DNA of 64,000 nt from Sphingomonas sp. BK235 (lineage in GTDB: Bacteria; Pseudomonadota; Alphaproteobacteria; Sphingomonadales; Sphingomonadaceae). The stretch lies in assembly GCF_004345855.1 (NCBI RefSeq), contig NZ_SLXN01000007.1:1-64000 (forward strand), written 5' to 3'. Each line of letters opens with the position of its first letter. The stretch's first letter is position 1. Shown one piece after another: positions 51,759 to 60,761 of the stretch. A program made the position numbers and the translations under genes. The notes below the pieces were generated by a model that was given only the letters and a program-made list of their open reading frames with translations, was not told where the DNA came from and did no database searches.

Positions 51759-53903
51759 GTGACGTCGATCCTCTTCATCGTTTTCGTGCCGCTGGTCGCG
51801 GCGATCGTCGCCGGCTTCGCCAACAAGTCGTTCGGCGCGACGTTGCCCAAGGCGGTCACCACCGGCGGGCTGTTCCTCGCGAGCGCGCTGTCGTGGCCGA
51901 TCTTCATCGGCTTCCTCACCGGCGCCAACCAAGCGACGGTGACCCCGGTGCTGCACTTCATCCACTCGGGCACGTTCGACGTGTCCTGGGCGCTGCGCGT
52001 CGACGCGCTGACCGCGGTGATGCTGGTGGTGATCACCAGCGTCTCGGCGCTGGTCCACCTGTATAGCTGGGGCTATATGGCGGAGGACCCGGACCAGCCG
52101 CGCTTCTTCGCCTATCTGTCGCTGTTCACCTTCGCGATGCTGATGCTGGTGACCGCGGACAATCTCATCCAGATGTTCTTCGGCTGGGAGGGCGTTGGCC
52201 TCGCGAGCTATCTGCTGATCGGCTTCTGGTTCCGCAAGCCGAGCGCCAATGCCGCGGCGATCAAGGCGTTCGTCGTCAACCGCGTCGGCGACCTCGGCTT
52301 CATGCTCGGCATCTTCGGCACCTATCTCGTCTTCGACACCGTCTCGATCCCCGCGATCCTCGCCGCGGCGCCGTCGATGGCGGGCTCGACGATCGGCTTC
52401 CTGTGGTTCCGCGCCGACACGATGACGGTGCTGTGCCTGCTGCTGTTCGTCGGCGCGATGGGCAAGTCGGCGCAGCTCGGCCTGCACACCTGGCTGCCCG
52501 ACGCGATGGAGGGCCCGACCCCGGTGTCGGCGCTGATCCATGCCGCGACGATGGTGACCGCGGGCGTGTTCATGGTGTGCCGCCTGTCGCCGATGTTCCA
52601 GACCTCGCCGACCGCGATGGGCTTCGTGACCTTCATCGGCGCCGCGACCTGCCTGTTCGCCGCGACCGTCGGCACGACGCAGACCGACATCAAGCGCGTG
52701 ATCGCCTATTCGACCTGCTCGCAGCTGGGCTACATGTTCTTCGCCGCGGGCGTCGGCGCCTATGGCGCGGCGATGTTCCACCTGTTCACGCACGCCTTCT
52801 TCAAGGCGCTGCTGTTCCTCGGCGCGGGCTCGGTGATCCACGCGATGCATCACGAGCAGGACATGCGCTTCTACGGCGGGCTGCGGAAGGCGATCCCGAT
52901 CACCTTCTGGGGCATGCTGCTCGGCACGCTGGCGATCACCGGCGTCGGCATCTACGGGATCGGCGGCTTCGCGGGCTATCACTCCAAGGACGCGATCATT
53001 GAGGTGGCCTGGGCGGCCGGCTCGCCCGTGGCCTCGATGGTGGGCGTGTTCGCCGCGCTGCTGACGAGCTTCTACTCGTGGCGCCTGATGTTCCTCACCT
53101 TCTGGGGCGAGCCGCGCTGGGCCGCGTCGGAGCATATCCAGCACGCGCTCCACGACGCGCACGGCGACGCGCATGCCCATGCGCACGACGCCCATGGGCA
53201 TGAGGCGCACGCGGCCGAGCACGGCAGCGCGCACGCGCACGGCCACGACGACGCGCACCATCCCGACCCCGCGGGCGAGGATGCGGGCCACGCGCCGGCG
53301 GTGGAATCGCGCGGGTTCAACGAGATCCCCAAGGGAACCGGCGGCTACCACCCGCACGAGAGCCCGGTGGCGATGCTGATCCCGCTGATCGTGCTGTCGA
53401 TCGGCGCGGTCGCCTCGGGCTTCGTCTTCCATCACTGGTTCATCGACCCGGAGACGGCGGGCGGCTTCTGGAAGGGGGCGCTCTATTTCAACGAGCATCT
53501 CATGCACGAGATGCACCAGGTGCCGCTGCTGGTGCAGCTGGCGGCGACGATCGTGATGCTGTCGGGCCTGCTGATCGCATACCTGACCTACATCCGCTCG
53601 CCCGAGGCGCCGGCGAAGTTCGTCGACACCTTCCAGCCGCTCTACCAGTTCCTGCTGCGGAAATGGTATTTCGACGAGCTGTACCACTTCCTGTTCGTCC
53701 GCCCCGCCTTCGCGATCGGTCGCCTGCTGTGGCACCGCGGCGACGAGGGGACGATCGACCGGTTCGGGCCGAACGGTTCGGCCTGGGTGGTGCAGGTCGG
53801 CAGCCGCGTCGCCGGCCGCCTGCAGACCGGCTATGTCTATACCTACGCGTTCGTCATGCTGATCGGGCTCACCGCCGCGATCACCTGGGCGATCGCGGGC
53901 TGA
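51759..53903 (+). CDS. nuoL: NADH-quinone oxidoreductase subunit L with a histidine-rich loop
   Basis: 714 residues from a GTG, longer than typical NuoL (about 610-660). Antiporter-like core: MFFGWEGVGLASYLLIGFWF, GAMGKSAQLGLHTWLPDAME with the channel Lys, and THAFFKALLFLGAGSVIHAM. The extra length is at residues about 458-525, where 16 histidines occur in 46 residues (HGDAHAHAHDAHGHEAHAA region), between two helices. It probably forms a metal-binding loop. The C-terminal lateral helix follows. It is one of the three proton-pumping subunits. Confidence 0.95.
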   Translation: MTSILFIVFVPLVAAIVAGFANKSFGATLPKAVTTGGLFLASALSWPIFIGFLTGANQATVTPVLHFIHSGTFDVSWALRVDALTAVMLVVITSVSALVHLYSWGYMAEDPDQPRFFAYLSLFTFAMLMLVTADNLIQMFFGWEGVGLASYLLIGFWFRKPSANAAAIKAFVVNRVGDLGFMLGIFGTYLVFDTVSIPAILAAAPSMAGSTIGFLWFRADTMTVLCLLLFVGAMGKSAQLGLHTWLPDAMEGPTPVSALIHAATMVTAGVFMVCRLSPMFQTSPTAMGFVTFIGAATCLFAATVGTTQTDIKRVIAYSTCSQLGYMFFAAGVGAYGAAMFHLFTHAFFKALLFLGAGSVIHAMHHEQDMRFYGGLRKAIPITFWGMLLGTLAITGVGIYGIGGFAGYHSKDAIIEVAWAAGSPVASMVGVFAALLTSFYSWRLMFLTFWGEPRWAASEHIQHALHDAHGDAHAHAHDAHGHEAHAAEHGSAHAHGHDDAHHPDPAGEDAGHAPAVESRGFNEIPKGTGGYHPHESPVAMLIPLIVLSIGAVASGFVFHHWFIDPETAGGFWKGALYFNEHLMHEMHQVPLLVQLAATIVMLSGLLIAYLTYIRSPEAPAKFVDTFQPLYQFLLRKWYFDELYHFLFVRPAFAIGRLLWHRGDEGTIDRFGPNGSAWVVQVGSRVAGRLQTGYVYTYAFVMLIGLTAAITWAIAG

Positions 53904-53916
53904 GGGGCTCCATCAC

Positions 53917-55455
53917 GTGTCGTTCCCGATCCTCTCGCTGATGCTCGCGATCCCGGCCGCCGCGGCGGTCGCGTGCCTCTTCCTCTCCGCCTCGGCGGCG
54001 CGCTGGACCGCGCTGGCGGCGACGCTGGCGAACCTCGCGCTCGGCGTCGTGCTGTGGCTGTCCTATGACGTCGGCGGCGCGCAGTGGCAGTTCGTCGAAT
54101 ATGCGCCGCTCTTCGGCCGCTTCGGCTGGGCGCTCGGCATCGACGGTTATGCGCTGCTGCTGATCGTGCTGTCGGTGTTCCTGATGCCGATCTGCATCGG
54201 CGCGAGCTGGCAGGCGATCGAGAAGCGCGTGCCGGAATATATGAGCGCGTTCCTGTTCACCGAGGTGCTGATGATCGGCACCTTCGCCGCACAGGACCTG
54301 TTCCTCTTCTACATCTTCTTCGAGGCCGGCCTGATCCCGATGTTCCTGATCATCGGCATCTGGGGAGGCGCGAACCGGATCTACGCCTCGTACAAATTCT
54401 TCCTGTACACGCTGCTCGGCTCGCTGCTGATGTTCATCGCGATGCTCTACATGAGCATCACCGCGGCGACGACCAGCATCCCCGCGCTGATGAACTACGA
54501 CTTCCCGCCGCAGGTGCAGACCTGGCTGTGGCTCGCCTTCTTCGCCTCGTTCGCGGTGAAGATGCCGATGTGGCCGGTCCACACTTGGCTGCCCGACGCG
54601 CACGTCCAGGCGCCGACGGCGGGCTCGGTGATCCTGGCGGGCGTGCTGCTCAAGCTCGGCGGCTACGGCTTCCTGCGCTTCAGCCTGCCGATGTTCCCCG
54701 AGGCCTCGGCGCAGCTGGTGTGGCTGGTGTTCGGGCTGAGCGCGGTGGCGGTGATCTACACCAGCCTGGTCGCGCTGGTGCAGTCCGACATGAAGAAGCT
54801 GATCGCTTATTCCTCGGTCGCGCACATGGCGATCGTGACGATCGGTCTGTTCGCGTTCAACGCGCAGGGGATCGAGGGCGCGATGATGGTGATGCTGGGC
54901 CATGGCCTCGTGTCGGGCGCCTTGTTCCTGTGCGTCGGCGTGATCTACGACCGGCTCCACACCCGCGAGATCAGCCGCTACGGCGGTCTGGCGATCAACA
55001 TGCCGCGCTACGCCTTGCTGTTCCTGCTGTTCACCATGGCGTCGATCGGTCTGCCTGGCACGAGCAACTTCGTCGGCGAGATCCTGAGCCTGATGGGCAC
55101 CTACCAGGTCTCGACCACGGTCGCGCTGCTGTGCACCACCGGGATCATCCTCGGCGCGGCGTACATGCTGTACCTGTACCGCCGCGTCGTGTTCGGCGAG
55201 ATCAAGTCGGAGGAGGTCCGCGCCATGTCGGACCTCAGCCCGCGCGAGCTGTGGCTGCTCGCGCCGATCGCCGCGGCGGTGCTGTGGATGGGCGTCTACC
55301 CGGAGAGCTTCCTCGCGCCGATGCGCAAGGACACGCAGATCCTGCTCGCGCGGATCGATCGCGCGCGCCCGGCGGGTGACTCGCTGCCCACCAAGGGTAC
55401 GGGGATCGTGCCGGCCGCCCATGCCGAAACTCACGCGCAAGGGAGCGCGCACTAA
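53917..55455 (+). CDS. nuoM: NADH-quinone oxidoreductase subunit M
   Basis: 512 residues from a GTG. About fourteen helices; FFEAGLIPMFLIIGIWGG carries the conserved Glu, FAVKMPMWPVHTWLPDAHVQ and LVQSDMKKLIAYSSVAHM the lysines of the proton channel. A short hydrophilic tail ends the protein. The TAA overlaps the nuoN ATG by one base. Confidence 0.96.
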   Translation: MSFPILSLMLAIPAAAAVACLFLSASAARWTALAATLANLALGVVLWLSYDVGGAQWQFVEYAPLFGRFGWALGIDGYALLLIVLSVFLMPICIGASWQAIEKRVPEYMSAFLFTEVLMIGTFAAQDLFLFYIFFEAGLIPMFLIIGIWGGANRIYASYKFFLYTLLGSLLMFIAMLYMSITAATTSIPALMNYDFPPQVQTWLWLAFFASFAVKMPMWPVHTWLPDAHVQAPTAGSVILAGVLLKLGGYGFLRFSLPMFPEASAQLVWLVFGLSAVAVIYTSLVALVQSDMKKLIAYSSVAHMAIVTIGLFAFNAQGIEGAMMVMLGHGLVSGALFLCVGVIYDRLHTREISRYGGLAINMPRYALLFLLFTMASIGLPGTSNFVGEILSLMGTYQVSTTVALLCTTGIILGAAYMLYLYRRVVFGEIKSEEVRAMSDLSPRELWLLAPIAAAVLWMGVYPESFLAPMRKDTQILLARIDRARPAGDSLPTKGTGIVPAAHAETHAQGSAH

Positions 55456-56915
55456 TGGACTATGCCGCTAATCTCGCGATGACGCTGCCCGAGGTGGTGC
55501 TCGGGCTGGGCGCGATCGCGCTGATGCTGGTCGCCGCTTGGGGCGGCCCGGCCTCGACCAAGGCGGTGTCCTGGACCGCGGTGGCGGTGCTCGCGGGTGC
55601 CTGCGTCGCGCTGATCGGCCCGGCCTCGTCGGGCGGGCAGGCCTTCTACGGCCTGTATCGCGCCGACAGCTTCGCCGCTTTCTCCAAGGTACTGATCTAC
55701 GTCGCCGCCGCAGTGGCGATCGTGATGGCGCCCGACTTCTTCCGCCGCACCGCGGGCGACAACCTGCGCCCGGAATATCCGGTGCTGATCCTGCTCTCCG
55801 CGGCGGGCATGGGGATGATGGTCTCCGCCGCCGACCTGCTGACGCTCTACGTCGGGCTCGAGCTGCAGAGCCTCGCCGCCTATGTGCTGGCGAGCTTCAT
55901 GCGGCAGGACCAGCGGTCGGCCGAGGCGGGGCTCAAGTATTTCGTGCTCGGCGCGCTGGCGAGCGGCATCCTGCTCTACGGCATCAGCCTGGTGTACGGC
56001 TTCACCGGCTCGACCCTGTTCGACGAGATCGCGGGTGCCTATGCCGCCGCGCCGCTGACCGGCGACGCCAAGTCGACCGGCCTGCTGTTCGGGCTGGTGT
56101 TCGTCTTCGCGGGCATCGCGTTCAAGATCTCGGCCGTGCCGTTCCACATGTGGACCCCGGACGTCTACGAGGGTGCACCGACGCCGGTGACCGCCTTCTT
56201 CGCCTCGGCGCCCAAGGTGGCGGCGATCGGGCTGGGCGTGCGCGTCGCGGTCGAGGCGATGGGGCCGGCCGAGGGGCAGTGGCGCCAGATCGTGATCTTC
56301 GCCGCGCTCGCCTCGATCCTGCTCGGCGCGGTCGCCGCGATCGGCCAGCAGAACATCAAGCGCCTGCTCGCTTACTCGTCGATCAACAATGTCGGCTTCG
56401 CGCTGATCGGTCTCGCCGCGGGCACGCAGGAGGGCGTCGCCTCGGTGCTGACCTATATGGCGATCTACATCGCGATGACGCTCGGCAGCTTCCTCGTCGT
56501 GCTGCAGATGCGCGACGCCGACGGGCAGCCGATCGAGACGATCGCCAGCCTCGCCGGGCTGTCGCGGACGCGACCGGGGCTGGCGGCGGCACTGGCGATC
56601 TTCATGTTTTCGCTCGCCGGCATCCCGCCGCTGTTCGGCTTCTACGCCAAGTTCGCGGTCTTCTACGCCGCGGTGCAGGCGGGGCTGTTCCCGCTGGCGG
56701 TGGTGGGCGTCGTGTTCAGCGTGATCGGTGCTTATTATTACCTGCGGCTGGTCAAGACGATGTACTTCGACGAGCCCGCGGGCACGTTCGGCGAGGGGGA
56801 CCGGCTCGAGGGAGGGCTGATCGCCGCGGCGGCGGTGATCGTGTCACCACTCGGCTATCTCGCCATCCCGGCGCTGTCGGCCTGGACGCTGGCGGCGGCC
56901 GCGAGCCTGTTCTGA
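55455..56915 (+). CDS. nuoN: NADH-quinone oxidoreductase subunit N
   Basis: 486 residues, about fourteen helices. LYVGLELQSLAAYVLASFMR, KISAVPFHMWTPDVYEGAPT and IGQQNIKRLLAYSSINNVGF are the ND2/NuoN signatures. Last Complex I gene. Its TGA overlaps a CTG that seems to start the biotin ligase gene. Confidence 0.96.
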   Translation: MDYAANLAMTLPEVVLGLGAIALMLVAAWGGPASTKAVSWTAVAVLAGACVALIGPASSGGQAFYGLYRADSFAAFSKVLIYVAAAVAIVMAPDFFRRTAGDNLRPEYPVLILLSAAGMGMMVSAADLLTLYVGLELQSLAAYVLASFMRQDQRSAEAGLKYFVLGALASGILLYGISLVYGFTGSTLFDEIAGAYAAAPLTGDAKSTGLLFGLVFVFAGIAFKISAVPFHMWTPDVYEGAPTPVTAFFASAPKVAAIGLGVRVAVEAMGPAEGQWRQIVIFAALASILLGAVAAIGQQNIKRLLAYSSINNVGFALIGLAAGTQEGVASVLTYMAIYIAMTLGSFLVVLQMRDADGQPIETIASLAGLSRTRPGLAAALAIFMFSLAGIPPLFGFYAKFAVFYAAVQAGLFPLAVVGVVFSVIGAYYYLRLVKTMYFDEPAGTFGEGDRLEGGLIAAAAVIVSPLGYLAIPALSAWTLAAAASLF

Positions 56916-57625
56916 CGCGCACGCTCCACGTACCCGAGACCGGCTCGACCAACGCCGACCTGCGCTCCTTCGCGCGCGACGGCTACGGCGAGCACGGTCT
57001 CTGGCTTCGCGCCGACCGCCAGACCGCGGGGCGCGGGCGCGAGGGCAGGGCGTGGGACTCGCCGGTCGGCAATCTCTACGCCAGCACGCTCGTCCGCCTC
57101 GCCGCGGGTGACCCGCCCGCGCCGACGCTCGCGCTGGTTGCCGCGGTGGCGCTGGAGGAGGCGGTGGGCGCGGCGCTGCCCGACGCGGCGGCGCTGCGCC
57201 TCAAATGGCCGAACGATCTGCTGCTGGACGGCGCGAAGCTCTCGGGCATCCTGCTCGAGCGCGTCGACGATTGGGTGGTCATCGGCTTCGGCGTCAACGT
57301 GGCCCATCACCCGGACCTCACCGATCGCGCCACCACCAGCCTCCGTGCCGCGGGGGCGGCGATGGACGCCGCCGCGCTCCAGAGTGAGCTCGCCGCAGCG
57401 CTGGCGCACTGGCTCGCGCGCTGGCGGAGGGAGGGCCTCGAACCCATCACCGAGCGCTGGCGCAAGCGCGCGCACCCGCCCGGCACCGAGCTGCGCGCGC
57501 GCCTGCCCGACGGCAGCGAGTGGCACGGGCGCTACGAGACGCTCGACCCCGGCGGGGCGCTCGTCCTGCGCTTGGCGGACGGGAGCCGGCGTGTCATGCA
57601 CGCGGGCGATATATTCCTGCTGTGA
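56912..57625 (+). CDS. birA: Biotin--[acetyl-CoA-carboxylase] ligase
   Basis: About 237 residues if started at the CTG at 56912, which overlaps the nuoN stop (CTGA). No ATG, GTG or TTG lies in frame before the first conserved motif. The catalytic domain is complete: PETGSTNADLRSFARDG, the biotinyl-AMP loop AGRGREGRAWDSPVGNLYAS, LRLKWPNDLLLDGAKLSGIL and VVIGFGVNVAHHP. There is no N-terminal DNA-binding domain, so it is not a biotin repressor. It biotinylates carboxylase carrier proteins. The nuoN-birA-coaX-rnj order is common in alphaproteobacteria. Confidence 0.9.
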   Translation: MTRTLHVPETGSTNADLRSFARDGYGEHGLWLRADRQTAGRGREGRAWDSPVGNLYASTLVRLAAGDPPAPTLALVAAVALEEAVGAALPDAAALRLKWPNDLLLDGAKLSGILLERVDDWVVIGFGVNVAHHPDLTDRATTSLRAAGAAMDAAALQSELAAALAHWLARWRREGLEPITERWRKRAHPPGTELRARLPDGSEWHGRYETLDPGGALVLRLADGSRRVMHAGDIFLL

Positions 57626-57636
57626 GAGAGGGTGCG

Positions 57637-58425
57637 ATGCTGCTCGCGGTCGACGCCGGCAACACCAACGTGGTCTTCGCTTTGGTCGATACCGCGACCC
57701 GCGCGATCCGCGCGCGCTGGCGCATCGCCACCGACCCGCGCCGCACCGCCGACGAATATGCAGTGTGGTTGAGCCAGCTGCTCGCGCTCGAGGGCCATAG
57801 CCGCGACGACGTCGCCGCGGTGATCGTCTCCACCGTGGTGCCGCGCGCGCTCCACAATCTCGAGGTGCTCGCCGCCAAATATTTCCGCAGCGACGCGCTG
57901 ATCGCGGGGCGCGCGCCGCTCGACTGGGGCATCGCGATCGACGTCGACGAGCCGAAGAGCCTCGGTGCCGACCGCGCGGTCAACACGATCGCCGCGCACG
58001 CGCTCCACGCCGGCGACCTGATCGTGATCGACTTCGGCACCGCCACCACCTTCGACCATTCCGACTACACCGGCGCCTACAAGGGCGGGATCATCGCGCC
58101 CGGCATCAACCTGTCGCTCGATGCGCTGGTGATGGCCGCGGCGAAGCTGCCGCGCGTCGCGATTGAGGCCCCCGCGAGCGACAGCGTCATCGGACGCAAT
58201 ACAGTCGACCAGATGAACATCGGCATCTACTGGGGCTATATCGCGATGATCGAGGGGCTGGTCGCGCGCATGAAGCGTGAGATCGCGCGCCCAGTCAAAG
58301 TGATCGCCACCGGAGGGCTCGCCACCTTGTTCGAGCGCCACACCGACGCCTTCGACGCGATCGAGCCCGATCTCACCATCCAAGGGCTGGCGATCATGTA
58401 CGAACGCGCCCATATATCCAAGTGA
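57637..58425 (+). CDS. coaX: Type III pantothenate kinase
   Basis: 262 residues. First step of coenzyme A synthesis, of the feedback-insensitive class. ASKHA-fold motifs: LLAVDAGNTNVVFALVD (phosphate 1), SLGADRAVNTIAAHAL, LIVIDFGTATTFDHSD (phosphate 2) and GGIIAPGINLSLDAL. The ATG at 57637 lies 11 bases after birA; the earlier open frame only mirrors birA. Confidence 0.95.
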   Translation: MLLAVDAGNTNVVFALVDTATRAIRARWRIATDPRRTADEYAVWLSQLLALEGHSRDDVAAVIVSTVVPRALHNLEVLAAKYFRSDALIAGRAPLDWGIAIDVDEPKSLGADRAVNTIAAHALHAGDLIVIDFGTATTFDHSDYTGAYKGGIIAPGINLSLDALVMAAAKLPRVAIEAPASDSVIGRNTVDQMNIGIYWGYIAMIEGLVARMKREIARPVKVIATGGLATLFERHTDAFDAIEPDLTIQGLAIMYERAHISK

Positions 58426-58515
58426 ACGCCCGGCCGGCGCGCAGTCCGGCCCATCTCTCTTCCTCCCGCTTCATCGGCGCATCCGGCGCCCCGCGCGGGA
58501 CGACAAAGGACTTCA

Positions 58516-60156
58516 ATGACTCCCAACAACAAGGAACTGCTCTTCTGCGCGCTCGGCGGCTCGGGCGAGATCGGGATGAACGTCACCCTCTACGGCCATG
58601 CCGGCAAATGGCTGATGGTCGACTGTGGCGTCACCTTCGCTGACTCGCATTATCCCGGCATCGACGTGATCCTGCCCGACCTGCGCTTCATCGAGGAGCG
58701 GCTCGACTCGCTCGTCGGCATCGTGCTGACGCACGGGCACGAGGACCATATCGGCTCGCTGCCCTATCTCGCCGAGGATCTCGGGGTGCCGATCTACGCC
58801 ACCCCCTTCACCGCCGGGCTGGTGCGCGGCAAGCTGGAAGAGGAGCGGATCGAGGATCGCGTCAAGATCCGCCTGGTCCACGCGCGCAAGCCCTTCAAGG
58901 TCGGCCCCTTCTCGGTCGAGGTCGTGCCGCTGTCGCACTCCATCCCCGAGGCCAACGCGCTGCTGATCGACACGCCGGCAGGGCGCGTCTTCCACACCGG
59001 CGACTGGAAGCTCGATCCCACCCCGGTGATCGGCAAGCCCTCGACCCCGGACGAGCTCGCCGCGATCGGCGAGCAGGGCGTCGACGTGCTGGTGTGTGAC
59101 TCGACCAACGTCTTCAACAGCGAGGCCTCGGGCAGCGAGGCGAGCGTTCGCCAGGGGCTGAGCGAGAGCGTCGCGCGCGCGCGCGGCCGCGTGGTGGTCA
59201 CCACCTTCGCCTCGAACGCGGCGCGGCTCCACACGCTGGCCGAGGTCGCCAAGGAGACCGGGCGGCGCCTGTGCGTCACCGGCCGCTCGCTCGACCGGAT
59301 CATCCGCGTCGCCAAGGCGACCGGCTACCTCAAGAACTTCCCGGAGACGATCGACGTCGACGCGGCGATGCGGATGCCGCGCAACAAGGTGCTGATCATC
59401 GCCACCGGCGGTCAGGGCGAGCCGCGCGCCGCGCTGGCGCGCATCGCCGACGGCTCGCACCCGGTCCGGCTCGACATGGGCGACATGGTGATCTTCTCCG
59501 CCAAGCAGATCCCCGGCAACGAGGTGGCGGTCGGCCGCATCCAGAACCAGCTCGCCGCCAAGGGCGTCGAGATGGTCACCGAGAAGCAGGCGCACGTCCA
59601 CGTCTCGGGCCACCCGGGCCGGCCTGAGCTCGCCCAGATGTATGGCTGGATTCGTCCCGGCGCGCTGCTGCCGGTGCACGGCGAGATGCGCCACCTGATG
59701 GAGCATGCGCGCTACGGCCAGACGCAGGGCATCCGCGACGTGCTGGTGCAGACCAACGGCGATCTCGTCCGGCTCGCGCCCGGCGCGCCCAAGAAGATCG
59801 GCGACGTGCCGGTCGGGCGGCTGGTGCTCGACGGCGACGTGATCCTGCCGTCCGACGGCGGCACGATCAACGACCGGCGCCGCATCGCGGTCAACGGCCA
59901 GATCTCGGTCGGCATCGCGGTGGACCGCAACGGCCGCGCCGGCGGCACGCCCGAGGTCCGCATCCAGGGCGTGCCGGTCGAGGAGGAGCGCGAACCCTTC
60001 CTCGCCGAGGCGGCCGAGGCGGCGGCGGAGGCGATGAAGGGCCGCGTGCGCGACCGCGAGCGGCTGCGCGAGGACGTGCGGCTCGCGGTGCGCAAGGTCG
60101 CCACGCGCTGGACCGGCAAGAAGCCGGTGATCGACGTGGTGATCGTCCAGGTCTGA
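58516..60156 (+). CDS. rnj: Ribonuclease J
   Basis: 546 residues, the usual length. Metallo-beta-lactamase motifs: LTHGHEDHIGSLPYL (73-87), PLSHSIPEANALLI, HTGDWKLDPTP and the beta-CASP part with CDSTNVFNSEASGSE and GSHPVRLDMGDMVIFSAKQIPG. HVHVSGHPGRPELAQM and the C-terminal end domain complete it. It is an endo- and 5'-3' exonuclease for mRNA decay and rRNA maturation. It follows coaX with a 90-base gap. Confidence 0.95.
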   Translation: MTPNNKELLFCALGGSGEIGMNVTLYGHAGKWLMVDCGVTFADSHYPGIDVILPDLRFIEERLDSLVGIVLTHGHEDHIGSLPYLAEDLGVPIYATPFTAGLVRGKLEEERIEDRVKIRLVHARKPFKVGPFSVEVVPLSHSIPEANALLIDTPAGRVFHTGDWKLDPTPVIGKPSTPDELAAIGEQGVDVLVCDSTNVFNSEASGSEASVRQGLSESVARARGRVVVTTFASNAARLHTLAEVAKETGRRLCVTGRSLDRIIRVAKATGYLKNFPETIDVDAAMRMPRNKVLIIATGGQGEPRAALARIADGSHPVRLDMGDMVIFSAKQIPGNEVAVGRIQNQLAAKGVEMVTEKQAHVHVSGHPGRPELAQMYGWIRPGALLPVHGEMRHLMEHARYGQTQGIRDVLVQTNGDLVRLAPGAPKKIGDVPVGRLVLDGDVILPSDGGTINDRRRIAVNGQISVGIAVDRNGRAGGTPEVRIQGVPVEEEREPFLAEAAEAAAEAMKGRVRDRERLREDVRLAVRKVATRWTGKKPVIDVVIVQV

Positions 60157-60166
60157 GGAGGGGCGG

Positions 60167-60442
60167 ATGCGCTGGACGTCGCTGCTGGCGATCTACATCC
60201 TGTTCTGGGCCTTCTCGGTGTTCCTGGTGCTGCCCTGGGGGGTGCGCACCTCAGCCGAGATGGGTGCCGAGCACGTTCCCGGCACCGCCGAGAGCTCGCC
60301 ACACAGCTTCTCGCTCAAGCGCGTGCTGGTGCGCACGACGATCGTCGCGACATTGCTGTTCGGGCTGTTCGTGGCGAACTATGAGTTCGGCTGGGTGACC
60401 GCGGGGATGCTCGACTTCGCCGACCCGGCCAACGCGATCTAG
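60167..60442 (+). CDS. DUF1467 small membrane protein
   Basis: 91 residues, two membrane helices. LAIYILFWAFSVFLVLPWGV, RTSAEMGAEHVPGTAESSP and the second helix with LLFGLFVANYEFGW match DUF1467, which commonly follows rnj in alphaproteobacteria. Function unknown. It starts 10 bases after the rnj stop, in the same unit. Confidence 0.88.
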   Translation: MRWTSLLAIYILFWAFSVFLVLPWGVRTSAEMGAEHVPGTAESSPHSFSLKRVLVRTTIVATLLFGLFVANYEFGWVTAGMLDFADPANAI

Positions 60443-60574
60443 GGCGGGCAGGGAGAAGGGGGCGAGCCGCTCTTACCCGCGGGGATCGTCGCGAGATTGC
60501 TCAACGCCCCGGGGTGGATGGCCGTGTTCCGGCGAACGCCGGAACCCAGGGTTACGGGATCGTGATGAAGTTCC

Positions 60575-60670
60575 CGTCATCCCGGCCTTGAGCCGGGATC
60601 CATCGCGCCGCGAACACCGAAGCCGTTGCTTTCGCAAAACCATGGATCCCGGCTCAAGGCCGGGATGACG
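60575..60670. repeat. 96-bp inverted-repeat (REP doublet) element, copy 11
   Basis: Left arm CCCGGC-CTTGA-GCCGGG, right arm CCCGGC-TCAAG-GCCGGG. A short unrelated hairpin (TTCCGGCGAACGCCGGAA) lies upstream near 60525. It lies at the end of the nuo-rnj unit, convergent with the next gene. Nothing else is visible in 60443-60761. Confidence 0.85.
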
Positions 60671-60761
60671 AGGGTGGAAGGCACAAACACGACCTCGCGA
60701 TGATCCGTCGATGGGGAGGGAAGACGCTCCCCCGGCATCCGGCTCGCGACCGCGTCCGCGC

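Noticed and set aside
53173..53379. Separate small His/Thr-rich gene overlapping nuoL
   Set aside because: It is the alternate frame of the histidine-rich NuoL loop; NuoL continues intact on both sides.
51606..53735. 709-codon minus-strand frame across nuoK and nuoL
   Set aside because: Product is a low-complexity Arg/His/Glu/Asp sequence generated by the complementary strand of membrane-protein codons.
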